Origin: Flavobacterium columnare NBRC 100251 = ATCC 23463
GTDB lineage: Bacteria > Bacteroidota > Bacteroidia > Flavobacteriales > Flavobacteriaceae
Length of the DNA: 64,000 nt
Direction: 5' to 3'
Assembly: GCF_002530675.1 (NCBI RefSeq)
Contig: NZ_PCMX01000018.1
Location: 1 to 64,000, forward strand
Shown: positions 1-7,578 of the stretch, in pieces
Numbering within the stretch: the first letter of the stretch is position 1
Layout of the letters: each line of letters opens with the position of its first letter
The notes under the pieces: generated by a model
Database searches by the model: none
Seen by the model: the letters and a program-made list of their open reading frames with translations, nothing else
Told to the model about the DNA's origin: nothing
Position numbers and translations under genes: made by a program

Positions 1-866
1 AACACGCGCATCAATGGATTATTTATCCCCAAAATATGGGGACACATCTATCAATTGATGAAGTAGCTTTGTCTCAGGGGAAACTTTACACTATTGTAAC
101 CAACAAAAAATTCAAAGGTAAAAAAAGTTCCTTAGTAGCTATTATTGCTGAAACAAAGGATGATCAAGTCATAGAACTTATCCGTAAAATTGATCCTGAA
201 AAAAGAAATTGTGTCAAAGAAACAACATTAGATATGGCCAATACTATGAAATTGATAGCTAAAAAATGTTTTCCAAAAGCAATACAAGTAACCGATAGAT
301 TCCATATCCAAAAACGAGCCTTAGAAGCCTTACAAGAAATCAGAATCAAATACCGATGAAAAGCTACAGATATGGAAAATCAAGCCATAATAAAAGCAAA
401 ATCAGAAAACAAAACACATATTCCACAAATTTTACCCAATGGTGATTCCCCAAAGCAATTATTAGCTAGACACAGGTATTTACTCTATAAATCTCGCCAA
501 AAATGGACGATAAACCAACAAGAAAGAGCTGAAATTCTATTTGAACTATATCCAGAGATAAAAACAGCATACCATTTATCTCAACAATTAAGAAATATCT
601 ACAACACCAATAACGATAAAAATGTTACAATGTTAAAATTAGCCCATTGGTATAGAACAGTAGAAGAATCAGGATTTAAAAACTTCAACATTGTTCTAAA
701 TACAACAACACTCAATTATCAATCAATACTAAACTACTTTGATAATAGAAGTACTAATGCAGCTGCTGAATCTTTTAATGCTAAAATAAAAGCCTTTAGA
801 AGTCACTTTAGAGGGGTAAGAAAGATAGATTTCTTCTTATTCAGATTATTTAATCTTTTTGCATAA
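1..866 (+). pseudogene. ISAon1/ISL3-like transposase, 5'-truncated by the window and broken by a nonsense codon
   Basis: The reading frame is open from base 3 and runs to the stop ending at 866, but an in-frame TGA at 357-359 splits it after the residues IRIKYR. A tryptophan is usual there in this family (IRIKYRW), so one TGG-to-TGA change explains the break. The first part carries the DDE-type core (SIDEVAL near the edge, then DMANTMKLIAKKCFP and TDRFHIQ). The second part ends in FDNRSTNAAAESFNAKIKAF, the typical C-terminus of ISAon1-type transposases of Bacteroidota. The start lies outside the window. The element is probably immobile unless a helper copy acts in trans. A fragment of the same 3' end recurs at 5739-5841. 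Confidence 0.85.
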
Positions 867-931
867 TCCCCAACTTTTGTTCTTGATTTAAGAAAAACAC
901 ATTTCTTTTTTTGATATTTTGCCATCGAAGT

Positions 932-972
932 AAAAAAAAGCTCGTAAAAATAGGATTTACGAGCTTTTTTTA
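932..972 (-). terminator. Rho-independent terminator after ssrA, probably bidirectional
   Basis: A perfect stem AGCTCGTAAA / TTTACGAGCT with loop AATAGGA is flanked by A-runs on the left and T-runs on the right, so it can work for both strands. It lies just past the 3' end of the tmRNA gene and just past the broken transposase. Confidence 0.85.
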
Positions 973-986
973 AACAGTTCTAATCG

Positions 987-1381
987 TGGAGTCGCCGAGA
1001 ATCGAACTCGGGTCCAAACAAGCAATCAAAGAGCTTTCTACATGCTTAGTTTTCACTTAATTTTTCGACTAAAAGCAAGGTTGAAAACGACCACTTTTAG
1101 CTTAGCTTTATTCGTGTCAAAAAGGATTCAAAGCTTTACCTTTTCTAGGTTTATTTTTACGGTTCTCCTTTTTCAACCGCCACAAACCAAGGCTTTTGAG
1201 GAGAATCTAGCTTTCCTACCTTGTAGGAACTAGGCAAATCGTACTATAATTCGGATTAAGCAGCTAAAGCGTAATTATTTTCGCCGTGTAATATTCGTAT
1301 AGCAGATATTTACGAGCCTACCATACTTGGCTCGACATGCTTACTAATCAATTCCACTCGCTGTCAAAACCAGTCGACCCC
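987..1381 (-). ncRNA. ssrA: transfer-messenger RNA (tmRNA)
   Basis: Read on the minus strand, the gene begins GGGGTCGACTGGTTTTGACAG and ends in a tRNA-like T-arm (GTTCGATTCTC) followed by GGCGACTCCA, so the 3' CCA is encoded. These are the standard tmRNA ends. The internal message is at 1285-1256 and reads GGC GAA AAT AAT TAC GCT TTA GCT GCT TAA, giving the tag GENNYALAA, a form common in Bacteroidota. The product rescues stalled ribosomes with SmpB and marks the stalled peptide for proteolysis. Length is about 395 nt, normal for a one-piece tmRNA. A 63-codon open frame at 1042-1233 on the other strand lies wholly inside this gene and is not real. Confidence 0.97.
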
Positions 1382-1392
1382 AATTAGTATGG

Positions 1393-1421
1393 CAAAGGTA
1401 AGAACTTTTTATAAAATACAA
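1393..1421 (-). promoter_or_regulatory. Flavobacterial-type promoter of ssrA
   Basis: On the minus strand: TTG, 18 bases, TACCTTTG. This matches the Bacteroidota primary-sigma consensus TTG / TAnnTTTG and ends 11 bases before the mature tmRNA 5' end. Confidence 0.7.
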
Positions 1422-1441
1422 AGATGATTCCGTAAAATAAA

Positions 1442-2668
1442 TTATTCTACCAACTCATCCCCTTTTTTGTGTATATGAAAAGGATAATCTCCAAATAGCC
1501 CTGTTGCCAATTTCATATAATAGGCCTTACGTGTATACTTATTGGATAAAGCAATCAGGGTTACTTTTTCTTTCTTTAATGTGATGTAAGCAGAAGTATT
1601 TCCATGCCACCACCCATTGTGATAAAACATTTGTTTACCATCCTTCCATTCTAAGAGTCGAATTCCTAAACCATAGTTTCGAACTCCTCTGGCTTCATAA
1701 CTATACCCTTTATAGACCTCCGCTAGTAGCTTTTTGTTTAAAAAATCGGAGTTGTATGTTGCCATATCAAACTTTAGCAAATCGCGAGGCGTAGAATATA
1801 TATTTTTATCACCATAAATATCATCTAAATGGTTTAAAGGATATTTTATATAATTTCCTTTATAGGAACAACTGGCTGTATCAGCATGCTCATTTAAATC
1901 AAAAACATAGGTGTTTTTCATTCCTAATGGCTCGAAAATCATTTTACTCATAGCTGTTCGATAGTTCATTTTAGATATCTTTTCTATAATTAATGCAAGT
2001 AATGCGTAATTGGTATTACAGTAACTAAATCGAGCATCGGGTTTAAACTCTAAACCTATATTCCCGTTTTTCATAACAGATATTAAGTCACTATTATGCA
2101 ATACTTTACCTCTTTCCCAAACTCCTTTATCTTCTATAAAGTAACTATAATTTCTTAAGCCACTTCTGTGATTTAGCAACATTCGAACCGTTATATCTTC
2201 GTAAGGAAAACCGTCTAAAATAGTTTTTACTTTTTCATCGAGTTTTAACATATTAGAATCTATCAACAATAATATTGCTGTAGCTGTTAAAACTTTACTA
2301 ACAGATGCAATATGAAGAGGCGTATGGGCTGTTACGGGTACATCCTTTTCAAAATTACCCATCCCACTATACTTCTCATATAGAATTTTTCCGTTTTTAG
2401 CTACTAAAATACCCCCTGAAAAGTCATTGCTAAAAAACTCTTTATTGTATAGATAATCCATACTATCTTGGACTTTTTTCAGTTCTTTTGAATCAATGAC
2501 TGGTAATTCTTCTTGATAAGGTTTCATAGTATAAATTTTACCGATTTTATACTCCTCTTTGGCTTTTACTTTAGCTTTTTTATCTGTACAAGCAGACAAA
2601 ACAAACAAAACAACTATACTGTGTACTAATACTCTAACTAACTTCATAATTAAATTCTGAAATAACAT
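1442..2668 (-). CDS. Serine beta-lactamase-like hydrolase, lipoprotein
   Basis: Class C beta-lactamase/esterase fold (PF00144). The serine motif SxxK is seen as SVSK (around residue 122), the YxN-type motif as YCNTNY, and the third motif region as HNGWWHG in place of KTG. The N-terminus has a signal peptide with lipobox LSAC, so the protein is likely an envelope lipoprotein. The better start is the internal ATG at 2647 (MKLVRVLVHS), which gives a normal-length signal; the listed start adds seven residues. Members of this family include esterases, D-aminopeptidases and penicillin-binding-like proteins, so substrate and any beta-lactam activity cannot be told from sequence. It stands alone between ssrA and a divergent gene. 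Confidence 0.85.
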   Translation of the reverse strand: MLFQNLIMKLVRVLVHSIVVLFVLSACTDKKAKVKAKEEYKIGKIYTMKPYQEELPVIDSKELKKVQDSMDYLYNKEFFSNDFSGGILVAKNGKILYEKYSGMGNFEKDVPVTAHTPLHIASVSKVLTATAILLLIDSNMLKLDEKVKTILDGFPYEDITVRMLLNHRSGLRNYSYFIEDKGVWERGKVLHNSDLISVMKNGNIGLEFKPDARFSYCNTNYALLALIIEKISKMNYRTAMSKMIFEPLGMKNTYVFDLNEHADTASCSYKGNYIKYPLNHLDDIYGDKNIYSTPRDLLKFDMATYNSDFLNKKLLAEVYKGYSYEARGVRNYGLGIRLLEWKDGKQMFYHNGWWHGNTSAYITLKKEKVTLIALSNKYTRKAYYMKLATGLFGDYPFHIHKKGDELVE

Positions 2669-2781
2669 TCTTTTTTAAGGATTATTACTTCTTATAAGGT
2701 TCTCCTATTAATCTCACCCAAAATGGGCGACAAATATAACCAAACCTCTATACTTTTCATAAAAACATCTCTTTTTTAAAA

Positions 2782-2811
2782 TTGTATAATGCTTTTTAAA
2801 CGTTATATTTG
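2782..2811 (+). promoter_or_regulatory. Promoter of the saccharopine-dehydrogenase-like gene
   Basis: TTG (2782-2784), 19 bases, then TATATTTG (2804-2811): a full match to the TTG / TAnnTTTG consensus. The ATG follows 54 bases later. Confidence 0.75.
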
Positions 2812-2865
2812 CAACAATATTAAACTCTTTCGTTACAAAACCACCCTTTTAAAACTACTAAACAC

Positions 2866-4071
2866 ATGAAATTTGGCATTATCAAAGAGAGAAAAAACCC
2901 ACCTGATAGGCGTGTTGTTTTTTCTCCACAAGAATTATTAAAGGTCAAAGAATTTTTCCCAGAAGCAAACTTTAAAGTTGAAACTTCTGATATTCGTATC
3001 TTTAAAGATGAGGAATACAGCAATTTAGGCATTTCAATAGATACGGACTTAACAGATTGCGATGTTCTAATAGGTGTAAAAGAAGTACCTGTTGAGGCTT
3101 TGATTCCCAATAAGACTTACTTCTTTTTTTCGCACACTATAAAAAAACAACCTTACAACCGTAAATTATTAATAGCTTGTTTAGAAAAAAACATCCGACT
3201 GATTGATCACGAAACAATAGTGGATGCTAACAACAAGCGTTTGATTGGATTTGGTCGCTATGCTGGAATAGTAGGTGCTTATAATGGCATTAGGGCTTTT
3301 GGTCTAAAATACGATTTATTCAACATTGCAAAAGCAGAAACTCTAAAAGACCAACAAGAGCTAATCGACCGTCTAAAAAGAATTACTCTTCCTCCCATAA
3401 AAGTAGTCCTAAGTGGGCATGGAAAAGTAGGATTAGGAGCAAAAGAAATGCTAGATGGCATGAAAATGAAACAAGTTAGCATTGAAGATTTCTTAAACAA
3501 ATCATACGATCGCGCTGTTTATACTCATATTGATTTAGAGGACTACAATAGCCGAAAAGACGAAAAACCTTTTGATAAAAAAGATTTCTACGCTCATCCT
3601 GAGAAATACCAATCCAACTTTGAACGTTTTACCAAAGTTGCTGATGTTTTTATGGCAGGCCATTTTTACGGCAACAACGCCCCTTATATCCTCACAAGGG
3701 AAATGCTAGCCGCACCTGACAACAAAATAAAAGTGGTTGCTGACATATCTTGTGATGTAAACGGTCCTATAGCTTGCACGCTTAGAGCTTCTACAATTGC
3801 AGAACCTATTTACGGCTATTTACCTAATGAGCATCGCGAAACTCATTTTGAAGATCCACGAGCTATAGCTGTAATGGCTGTTGACAACCTCCCTTGCGAA
3901 CTCCCTAAAGATGCAAGTGAAGGATTTGGGAGAACTTTCTTAGAATCTGTCATCCCTTCATTCTATAACAATGATGCTGACCAAATATTAGAAAGAGCTA
4001 CTGTTTGTCAAAACGGAAAACTAACCCCTAAATTTGAATATCTTCAAAATTATGTAGAGGGGAAAGAATAA
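2866..4071 (+). CDS. Saccharopine dehydrogenase-like / alanine dehydrogenase-PNT family oxidoreductase
   Basis: The N-terminal half matches the AlaDH/PNT N-terminal domain: GIIKERKNPPDRRVVFSP, then a lysine in GVKEVP and a histidine in FFSHTIKKQ. Lysine and histidine in these places are the catalytic pair in lysine-forming saccharopine dehydrogenases. A Rossmann segment follows (VVLSGHGKVGLGAKEML, about residues 180-196). Length (401) fits the Bacteroidota proteins annotated as NAD-dependent saccharopine dehydrogenase. These may act in lysine metabolism, but the exact substrate is not certain. It is monocistronic, with its own promoter and a downstream terminator. Confidence 0.8.
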   Translation: MKFGIIKERKNPPDRRVVFSPQELLKVKEFFPEANFKVETSDIRIFKDEEYSNLGISIDTDLTDCDVLIGVKEVPVEALIPNKTYFFFSHTIKKQPYNRKLLIACLEKNIRLIDHETIVDANNKRLIGFGRYAGIVGAYNGIRAFGLKYDLFNIAKAETLKDQQELIDRLKRITLPPIKVVLSGHGKVGLGAKEMLDGMKMKQVSIEDFLNKSYDRAVYTHIDLEDYNSRKDEKPFDKKDFYAHPEKYQSNFERFTKVADVFMAGHFYGNNAPYILTREMLAAPDNKIKVVADISCDVNGPIACTLRASTIAEPIYGYLPNEHRETHFEDPRAIAVMAVDNLPCELPKDASEGFGRTFLESVIPSFYNNDADQILERATVCQNGKLTPKFEYLQNYVEGKE

Positions 4072-4147
4072 AAAACGAATAACACTAAAATATCCTACAA
4101 GCTAAAAAAGCAGATCAGAAAAGGATAGCTTTCCTATATAATTCCAT

Positions 4148-4185
4148 AAAAAAGAGTGTCCAACATTTTATGGTCACTCTTTTTT
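4148..4185. terminator. Bidirectional terminator between convergent genes
   Basis: Stem AAAAAAGAGTG / CACTCTTTTTT around a 16-base loop region, between the plus-strand dehydrogenase and the minus-strand J-domain gene. Confidence 0.85.
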
Positions 4186-4214
4186 ACTACTACTATTTAC
4201 CGGTCAAACCTTTT

Positions 4215-4661
4215 TTAATCCAAAACAACTTCCCCTGATTTACGATAAAGATATTGTCCATAAATATGTCTTTTAGCAAATCTATTAGGAGATTCTGCAT
4301 TAATCATTTTGATATAAACATTTTTAGGCACCCCAATATATTCATAGGTTATTCCGTTAAGATACGTTACAAACAAAACTTGCTTTTCAAGATAAAAATC
4401 AGCTATAGGAGAATTTAGAATCATTTCTTCATACTCAGGAAGATTTTTATCACGTGTTTCATTAGCAATACTCACTAAAAAATGATACGCATTAATAATA
4501 TCTTTACTCTTTTCTTCTGCTAAGGTACGTCCTACATCATCATTTGCAAATTTATCGGGATGCGATTCTTTCATCGCATTTCGATAAATAGTTTTTAATT
4601 CTTTTAAGGTAACATTTTTATCTACTTCCAACAATTTGCGATACTCTACTACTCTTCTCAT
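4215..4661 (-). CDS. J-domain protein with KTSC domain
   Basis: The N-terminal 70 residues form a DnaJ-like J domain with the HPD signature (SHPDKFAND). The C-terminal half (from about SPIADFYLEKQVLFVTYLNG to YLYRKSGEVVLD) fits the KTSC domain, a small domain often fused to J domains. This pairing is common in Bacteroidota. The role is unknown beyond probable stimulation of a DnaK-type chaperone. Length is 148 residues; the gene is single. Confidence 0.85.
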   Translation of the reverse strand: MRRVVEYRKLLEVDKNVTLKELKTIYRNAMKESHPDKFANDDVGRTLAEEKSKDIINAYHFLVSIANETRDKNLPEYEEMILNSPIADFYLEKQVLFVTYLNGITYEYIGVPKNVYIKMINAESPNRFAKRHIYGQYLYRKSGEVVLD

Positions 4662-4677
4662 ATTTTTATAATAAAAA

Positions 4678-4701
4678 AAGTCATTCGTTCCTAAATGACT
4701 T
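4678..4701 (-). terminator. Terminator of a minus-strand transcript, next to the tRNA-like fragment
   Basis: Stem AAGTCATT / AATGACTT followed, in minus orientation, by seven T residues. The layout (hairpin, then CTTAGTA, then a T-arm) copies that of the intact initiator-tRNA locus at 5930-6034. Confidence 0.7.
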
Positions 4702-4707
4702 ACTTAG

Positions 4708-4748
4708 TAACAAGAACAGGATTCGAACCTGTATCCGCTGAAACGGAT
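4708..4748 (-). pseudogene. tRNA-like 3' fragment (T-arm with a possible variable arm)
   Basis: On the minus strand a perfect T stem-loop ACAGG-TTCGAAT-CCTGT (4732-4716) is preceded by a 5-bp hairpin ATCCG/CGGAT that could be a long variable arm and followed by a candidate acceptor half TCTTGTT. No matching 5' acceptor half (AACAAGA), D arm or anticodon arm is found upstream, so this is not an intact tRNA. It may be a decayed gene or a tRNA 3' end left by an integration event. An 87-codon open frame at 4695-4958 (RTGFEPVS) is a translation of this T-arm and is not a gene. Confidence 0.5.
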
Positions 4749-5188
4749 ATAAACCTAGGTTTTTATAATTCAGACACTAATCCTTTTACCCCCTTTATTC
4801 CTTCATTTCTTCTGATTCAAAATATTTTAAACTTAAAAAACAGATACGTTCTTTTAATCAGAATCTCCACTTCTATTCAAGCCACTTTCCTCTATTTAAT
4901 TTTAAAGCAAAAGACTCTAACACCTCTTCTTCTTTTTCAAAAACAGAATCTTATTTAGCATTAGAAATTTTTAAATCAAAACGAATCGCAAAGATACAGA
5001 AAAACTTCAGCTAGTATTAACACTCCAATAGCTAAACCTTTTTATTCAAACAAAAAAACAAGGAAAAAAACCTATTAAAACCAATTCTACTATAGAGCAA
5101 GATATCCTATCCGTTTTTTTTCTTAGAGTTTGATCCTATTCAATCAATTTAAATTATTTTTATCCCATCAACTTAAAAACATAAATAA
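4749..5188. other. Intergenic stretch without a recognisable gene
   Basis: AT-rich sequence between the tRNA-like fragment and the next gene. It includes the palindrome AAACCTAGGTTT at about 4752 and one weak copy of the TTGATCC word at 5126 that is repeated further right. I see no convincing coding region. Confidence 0.5.
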
Positions 5189-5596
5189 ATGAACCCTTAT
5201 GAACCTGCTAAAGAATTTCACATTTCAAAAAAACTACGTTTTATAGAAAACCTTCACATTGTTTTTTGGTTGATAAAAGATATGTGTTGGTGTTTAGAAT
5301 TTAAAACATTAGGCATAACAATGGCCGTTCCCACTATCTGTATCAGCATTTATTTTATTTTTAAAAACAAAGCTGATATTTCTGAATTATACCACAACAT
5401 GGCCGTGTTCCTCTGGATTATTGCTAACACTTGGTGGATGTCATCCGAGTTTTTTAAGTTTGATGAAAACACACTAATATTAGGTTTAAAAGGACGTTCT
5501 CTTGCTGCTTTTCCTTTTGGATCAGGCATTCTATTATTACTTATTTTTTACATCTCCATCTACCCTAAACAAATACAGACGAATAAAAACCACTAA
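5189..5596 (+). CDS. Conserved small membrane protein, function unknown
   Basis: 135 residues with about three hydrophobic segments (near residues 48-62, 72-86 and 108-127). The N-terminus MNPYEPAKEFHISKKLRFIE and the tryptophan-rich stretch WLIKDMCW / WIIANTWWMSSEFF belong to a conserved Flavobacteriaceae family of unknown function as I remember it. The gene is single. No catalytic motif is visible. Confidence 0.7.
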   Translation: MNPYEPAKEFHISKKLRFIENLHIVFWLIKDMCWCLEFKTLGITMAVPTICISIYFIFKNKADISELYHNMAVFLWIIANTWWMSSEFFKFDENTLILGLKGRSLAAFPFGSGILLLLIFYISIYPKQIQTNKNH

Positions 5597-5610
5597 TTCA
5601 GAGTTAATTC

Positions 5611-5880
5611 CTAATGTATCAAACACTCTTTTTTTTAGACTTGATCCAACTTTCGAACCTGATTCTAGGGTTATTCCTTTTTAGACTAATCAATTTATAT
5701 GTTTAATTTAGCAATCCTACAGGCTTTTGACTTGATCCAAATAAAAGCCTTTAGAAGTCACTTTAGAGGGGTAAGAAAGATAATTTCTTCTTATTCAGAT
5801 TATCCAATCTTTTTGCATAATCCCCAACTTTTGTTCTTGATCCCCTAATTTATCAAATCCACAGGTTTTAGACTTGATCC
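5611..5880 (+). repeat. Three degenerate copies of a ~36-bp unit ending GACTTGATCC
   Basis: Units at 5611-5647, 5704-5738 and 5845-5880 share the pattern TAATnTAnCAA..CA..CTTTTnGACTTGATCC. An IS fragment sits between the second and third. A fourth, weak relative is near 5116-5136. Confidence 0.55.
5739..5841 (+). mobile_element. Solo 3' remnant of the ISAon1-type element
   Basis: Nearly identical to 784-887 (transposase C-terminal codons plus the downstream IS end). It differs by a one-base deletion (GATAATTTC against GATAGATTTC) and a few substitutions. Similarity starts abruptly at AAATAAAAGCC and stops after TTCTTGAT, so 5841/887 probably marks the right end of the element. Confidence 0.8.
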
Positions 5881-5929
5881 TAGATTTTTAAGAAATCCTT
5901 GTAGAATAGATAAGTATAAAGCATAAAAA

Positions 5930-5956
5930 AAGAGAACCAATTATTTTGATTCTCTT
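5930..5956 (-). terminator. Terminator after the initiator tRNA
   Basis: In minus orientation the stem AAGAGAAT / GTTCTCTT (with a short loop) is followed by seven T residues, directly downstream of the tRNA. Confidence 0.8.
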
Positions 5957-5961
5957 CTTAG

Positions 5962-6034
5962 TAGCGGGAACAGGACTCGAACCTGTGACCTTCGGGTTAT
6001 GAGCCCGACGAGCTGCCTACTGCTCTATCCCGCG
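5962..6034 (-). tRNA. Initiator tRNA-fMet (CAT)
   Basis: The full cloverleaf can be folded: acceptor GCGGGA/TCCCGC, D stem GAGC/GCTC, anticodon stem-loop TCGGG-CTCATAA-CCCGA, T arm ACAGG-TTCGAGT-CCTGT. Three initiator marks are present: three consecutive G-C pairs in the anticodon stem, an A11-T24 pair in the D stem, and an unpaired position 1-72 (C opposite T here; C opposite A is usual in E. coli). CCA is not encoded. Confidence 0.95.
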
Positions 6035-6122
6035 CTATTTCGAGTGCAAATATATAACGTTTATTGATATCTACAAGCACTTTTAGCTTTTTTAATTTAT
6101 TTTATTTTCAAAAAACTACAAA

Positions 6123-7241
6123 TCAACACTTTAAACTTAACACATCCGAAATAAACTCGTCTATTTGCTCAAAAGTAACATTGGGCATGCAAATAATATG
6201 AGAATATCCTTTTTCAGTAGCTAGTTGCCATTTTGCACAAACCTCCACGGAGGGGGAAGGAAACACAACCGTAATAGCATTAGGATTACGCCAAGCCTTT
6301 ACACCTATTTCGTTCAATTTTTGCTCAGTATAAGCTGCCACTTGCAAACTATGTTGTGTCCGTAAAGCAAAACCTTCAAGACCTAATTTTTTAATGGCAT
6401 ACCATAAAAACAAAGGACTATGCCCATTCCTAGATCCTGTAATCGTAGCATCTGAAGAACCTATATAGGCAATTTTTTTAGCTATTCTATCACGATTTTC
6501 TTTTTTTACCACTACTACTCCTGAAGGCATAGGCGAACCAATAAATTTATGCCCACTTACGGATATACTATCACATCCATCTACAAAATCAAAAGCAGGA
6601 CGAGGCTCTACGAAAGGAGCAAATCCACCTGCTAGAGCAGCATCAGCGTGAACATAATGTTTTTCAATTGCCATATCTGCAACAATTTGTTTGATCGTTG
6701 GGATATGATCTTTAGCTTCTGTCATAGTTGTCCCAATATTTGCTACTACTACAACAGGACGATGTCTATTATAACGAATGGCTTCTTTTAGATCTTTATA
6801 GTCCATCTCTCCATTTTCTTGTGAACGAACAATGACATACTCCATATTAAGAAGCGTTACATTTTTTTGAATACTATAATGAGTATCCTCAGAGAAATAA
6901 ACCATAGCATTAGGATACAATTCCCTGGCAACATACAAACCGTATAAATTGCCTTCTGACCCTCCATTTGTAACATACCCCCAGACATTCTCAGGATTGG
7001 CTCTAAAAAGTTCTGCAAAAAAACGAACGACTTCTCGCTCCATTTCGCGTGAATCTACTTGATAGGTTGATTTTACAAATGGATCGCCTAAATTGTTCAT
7101 TGGAAATTGCAAAAAAGGGAGTAGTTCAGAATAATCAAAATCTTTAGAGACTGGATATCCTAAAAAATATTTTGTACGGTCTTCTACTTGTGATAATAAT
7201 TGTTGTAATTGCTGAGAGACTTCTAAATCGGGATTACTCAT
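6123..7241 (-). CDS. hdc: Histidine decarboxylase, PLP-dependent
   Basis: Group II PLP decarboxylase of the Gram-negative histidine decarboxylase type. Read motifs: GYVTNGGSEGN (about 88-98), EDTHYS with His121 stacking on PLP, HADAALAGG with Asp200, and SVSGHKFIGSPMPSG with the Schiff-base Lys232. Length (372) equals that of Acinetobacter and Photobacterium enzymes, and I recall close resemblance along the whole chain. The reaction is histidine to histamine plus CO2. In several bacteria this feeds histamine-derived siderophores, but no siderophore genes are visible nearby. It is single, with its own promoter at 7259-7291. Confidence 0.88.
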   Translation of the reverse strand: MSNPDLEVSQQLQQLLSQVEDRTKYFLGYPVSKDFDYSELLPFLQFPMNNLGDPFVKSTYQVDSREMEREVVRFFAELFRANPENVWGYVTNGGSEGNLYGLYVARELYPNAMVYFSEDTHYSIQKNVTLLNMEYVIVRSQENGEMDYKDLKEAIRYNRHRPVVVVANIGTTMTEAKDHIPTIKQIVADMAIEKHYVHADAALAGGFAPFVEPRPAFDFVDGCDSISVSGHKFIGSPMPSGVVVVKKENRDRIAKKIAYIGSSDATITGSRNGHSPLFLWYAIKKLGLEGFALRTQHSLQVAAYTEQKLNEIGVKAWRNPNAITVVFPSPSVEVCAKWQLATEKGYSHIICMPNVTFEQIDEFISDVLSLKC

Positions 7242-7258
7242 TGTGTTTGTTTTTTCAA

Positions 7259-7291
7259 CAAAAATAACATTATCAGAATATTATATTACAA
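7259..7291 (-). promoter_or_regulatory. Promoter of hdc
   Basis: On the minus strand: TTG, 22 bases, TATTTTTG, with the -7 element ending 17 bases before the ATG. Consensus is TTG / TAnnTTTG. Confidence 0.6.
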
Positions 7292-7398
7292 ACAAACCTA
7301 TATTTAGAAATTAAATCTATTTTAACCTTATTAAACAAAAATAAATTCTAAACAACAAACACTTCAACAAACGAAATCTTAATAAATTTCGACTCTCC

Positions 7399-7457
7399 AA
7401 AACAGGAAACCCAAACGAATCTTATTATTTAGATTCATTTGGGCTTTAACCTGTTTT
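7399..7457. terminator. Long hairpin in the hdc / D2HGDH intergenic region
   Basis: Imperfect inverted repeat AACAGGAAACCCAAACGAATC / GATTCATTTGGGCTTTAACCTGTT around a short AT loop. A role as terminator is likely from position but no strong T-run follows. Confidence 0.5.
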
Positions 7458-7493
7458 GTGTTTTATTGAAGTACTATTGCCTTAATTCTTTTT

Positions 7494-7558
7494 GAAGAAA
7501 GAGGCTTGTCCGAAAAGGTTGTAACCTTGTCATTTCACCCTTTTCAGACACCTTCTTC
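7494..7558 (-). terminator. Inverted repeat after the D2HGDH gene (TGTCCGAAAAGG type)
   Basis: GAAGAAAGAGG..TGTCCGAAAAGG pairs with CCCTTTTCAGACACCTTCTTC, 20 bases past the stop codon of the minus-strand gene. The core word recurs at 22894-22970. Confidence 0.6.
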
Positions 7559-7578
7559 GTTTTATAATTACTCTATTT

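Noticed and set aside
1042-1233. 63-codon open frame on the plus strand
   Set aside because: It lies wholly inside the minus-strand tmRNA gene.
4695-4958. 87-codon frame starting MTYLVTRTGFEPVSAE
   Set aside because: The RTGFEPVS stretch is a translation of a tRNA T-arm; the rest has no protein-like character.
5502-5684. 60-codon frame overlapping the small membrane protein gene
   Set aside because: It runs in another frame over the 3' end of a conserved gene and into a repeat.
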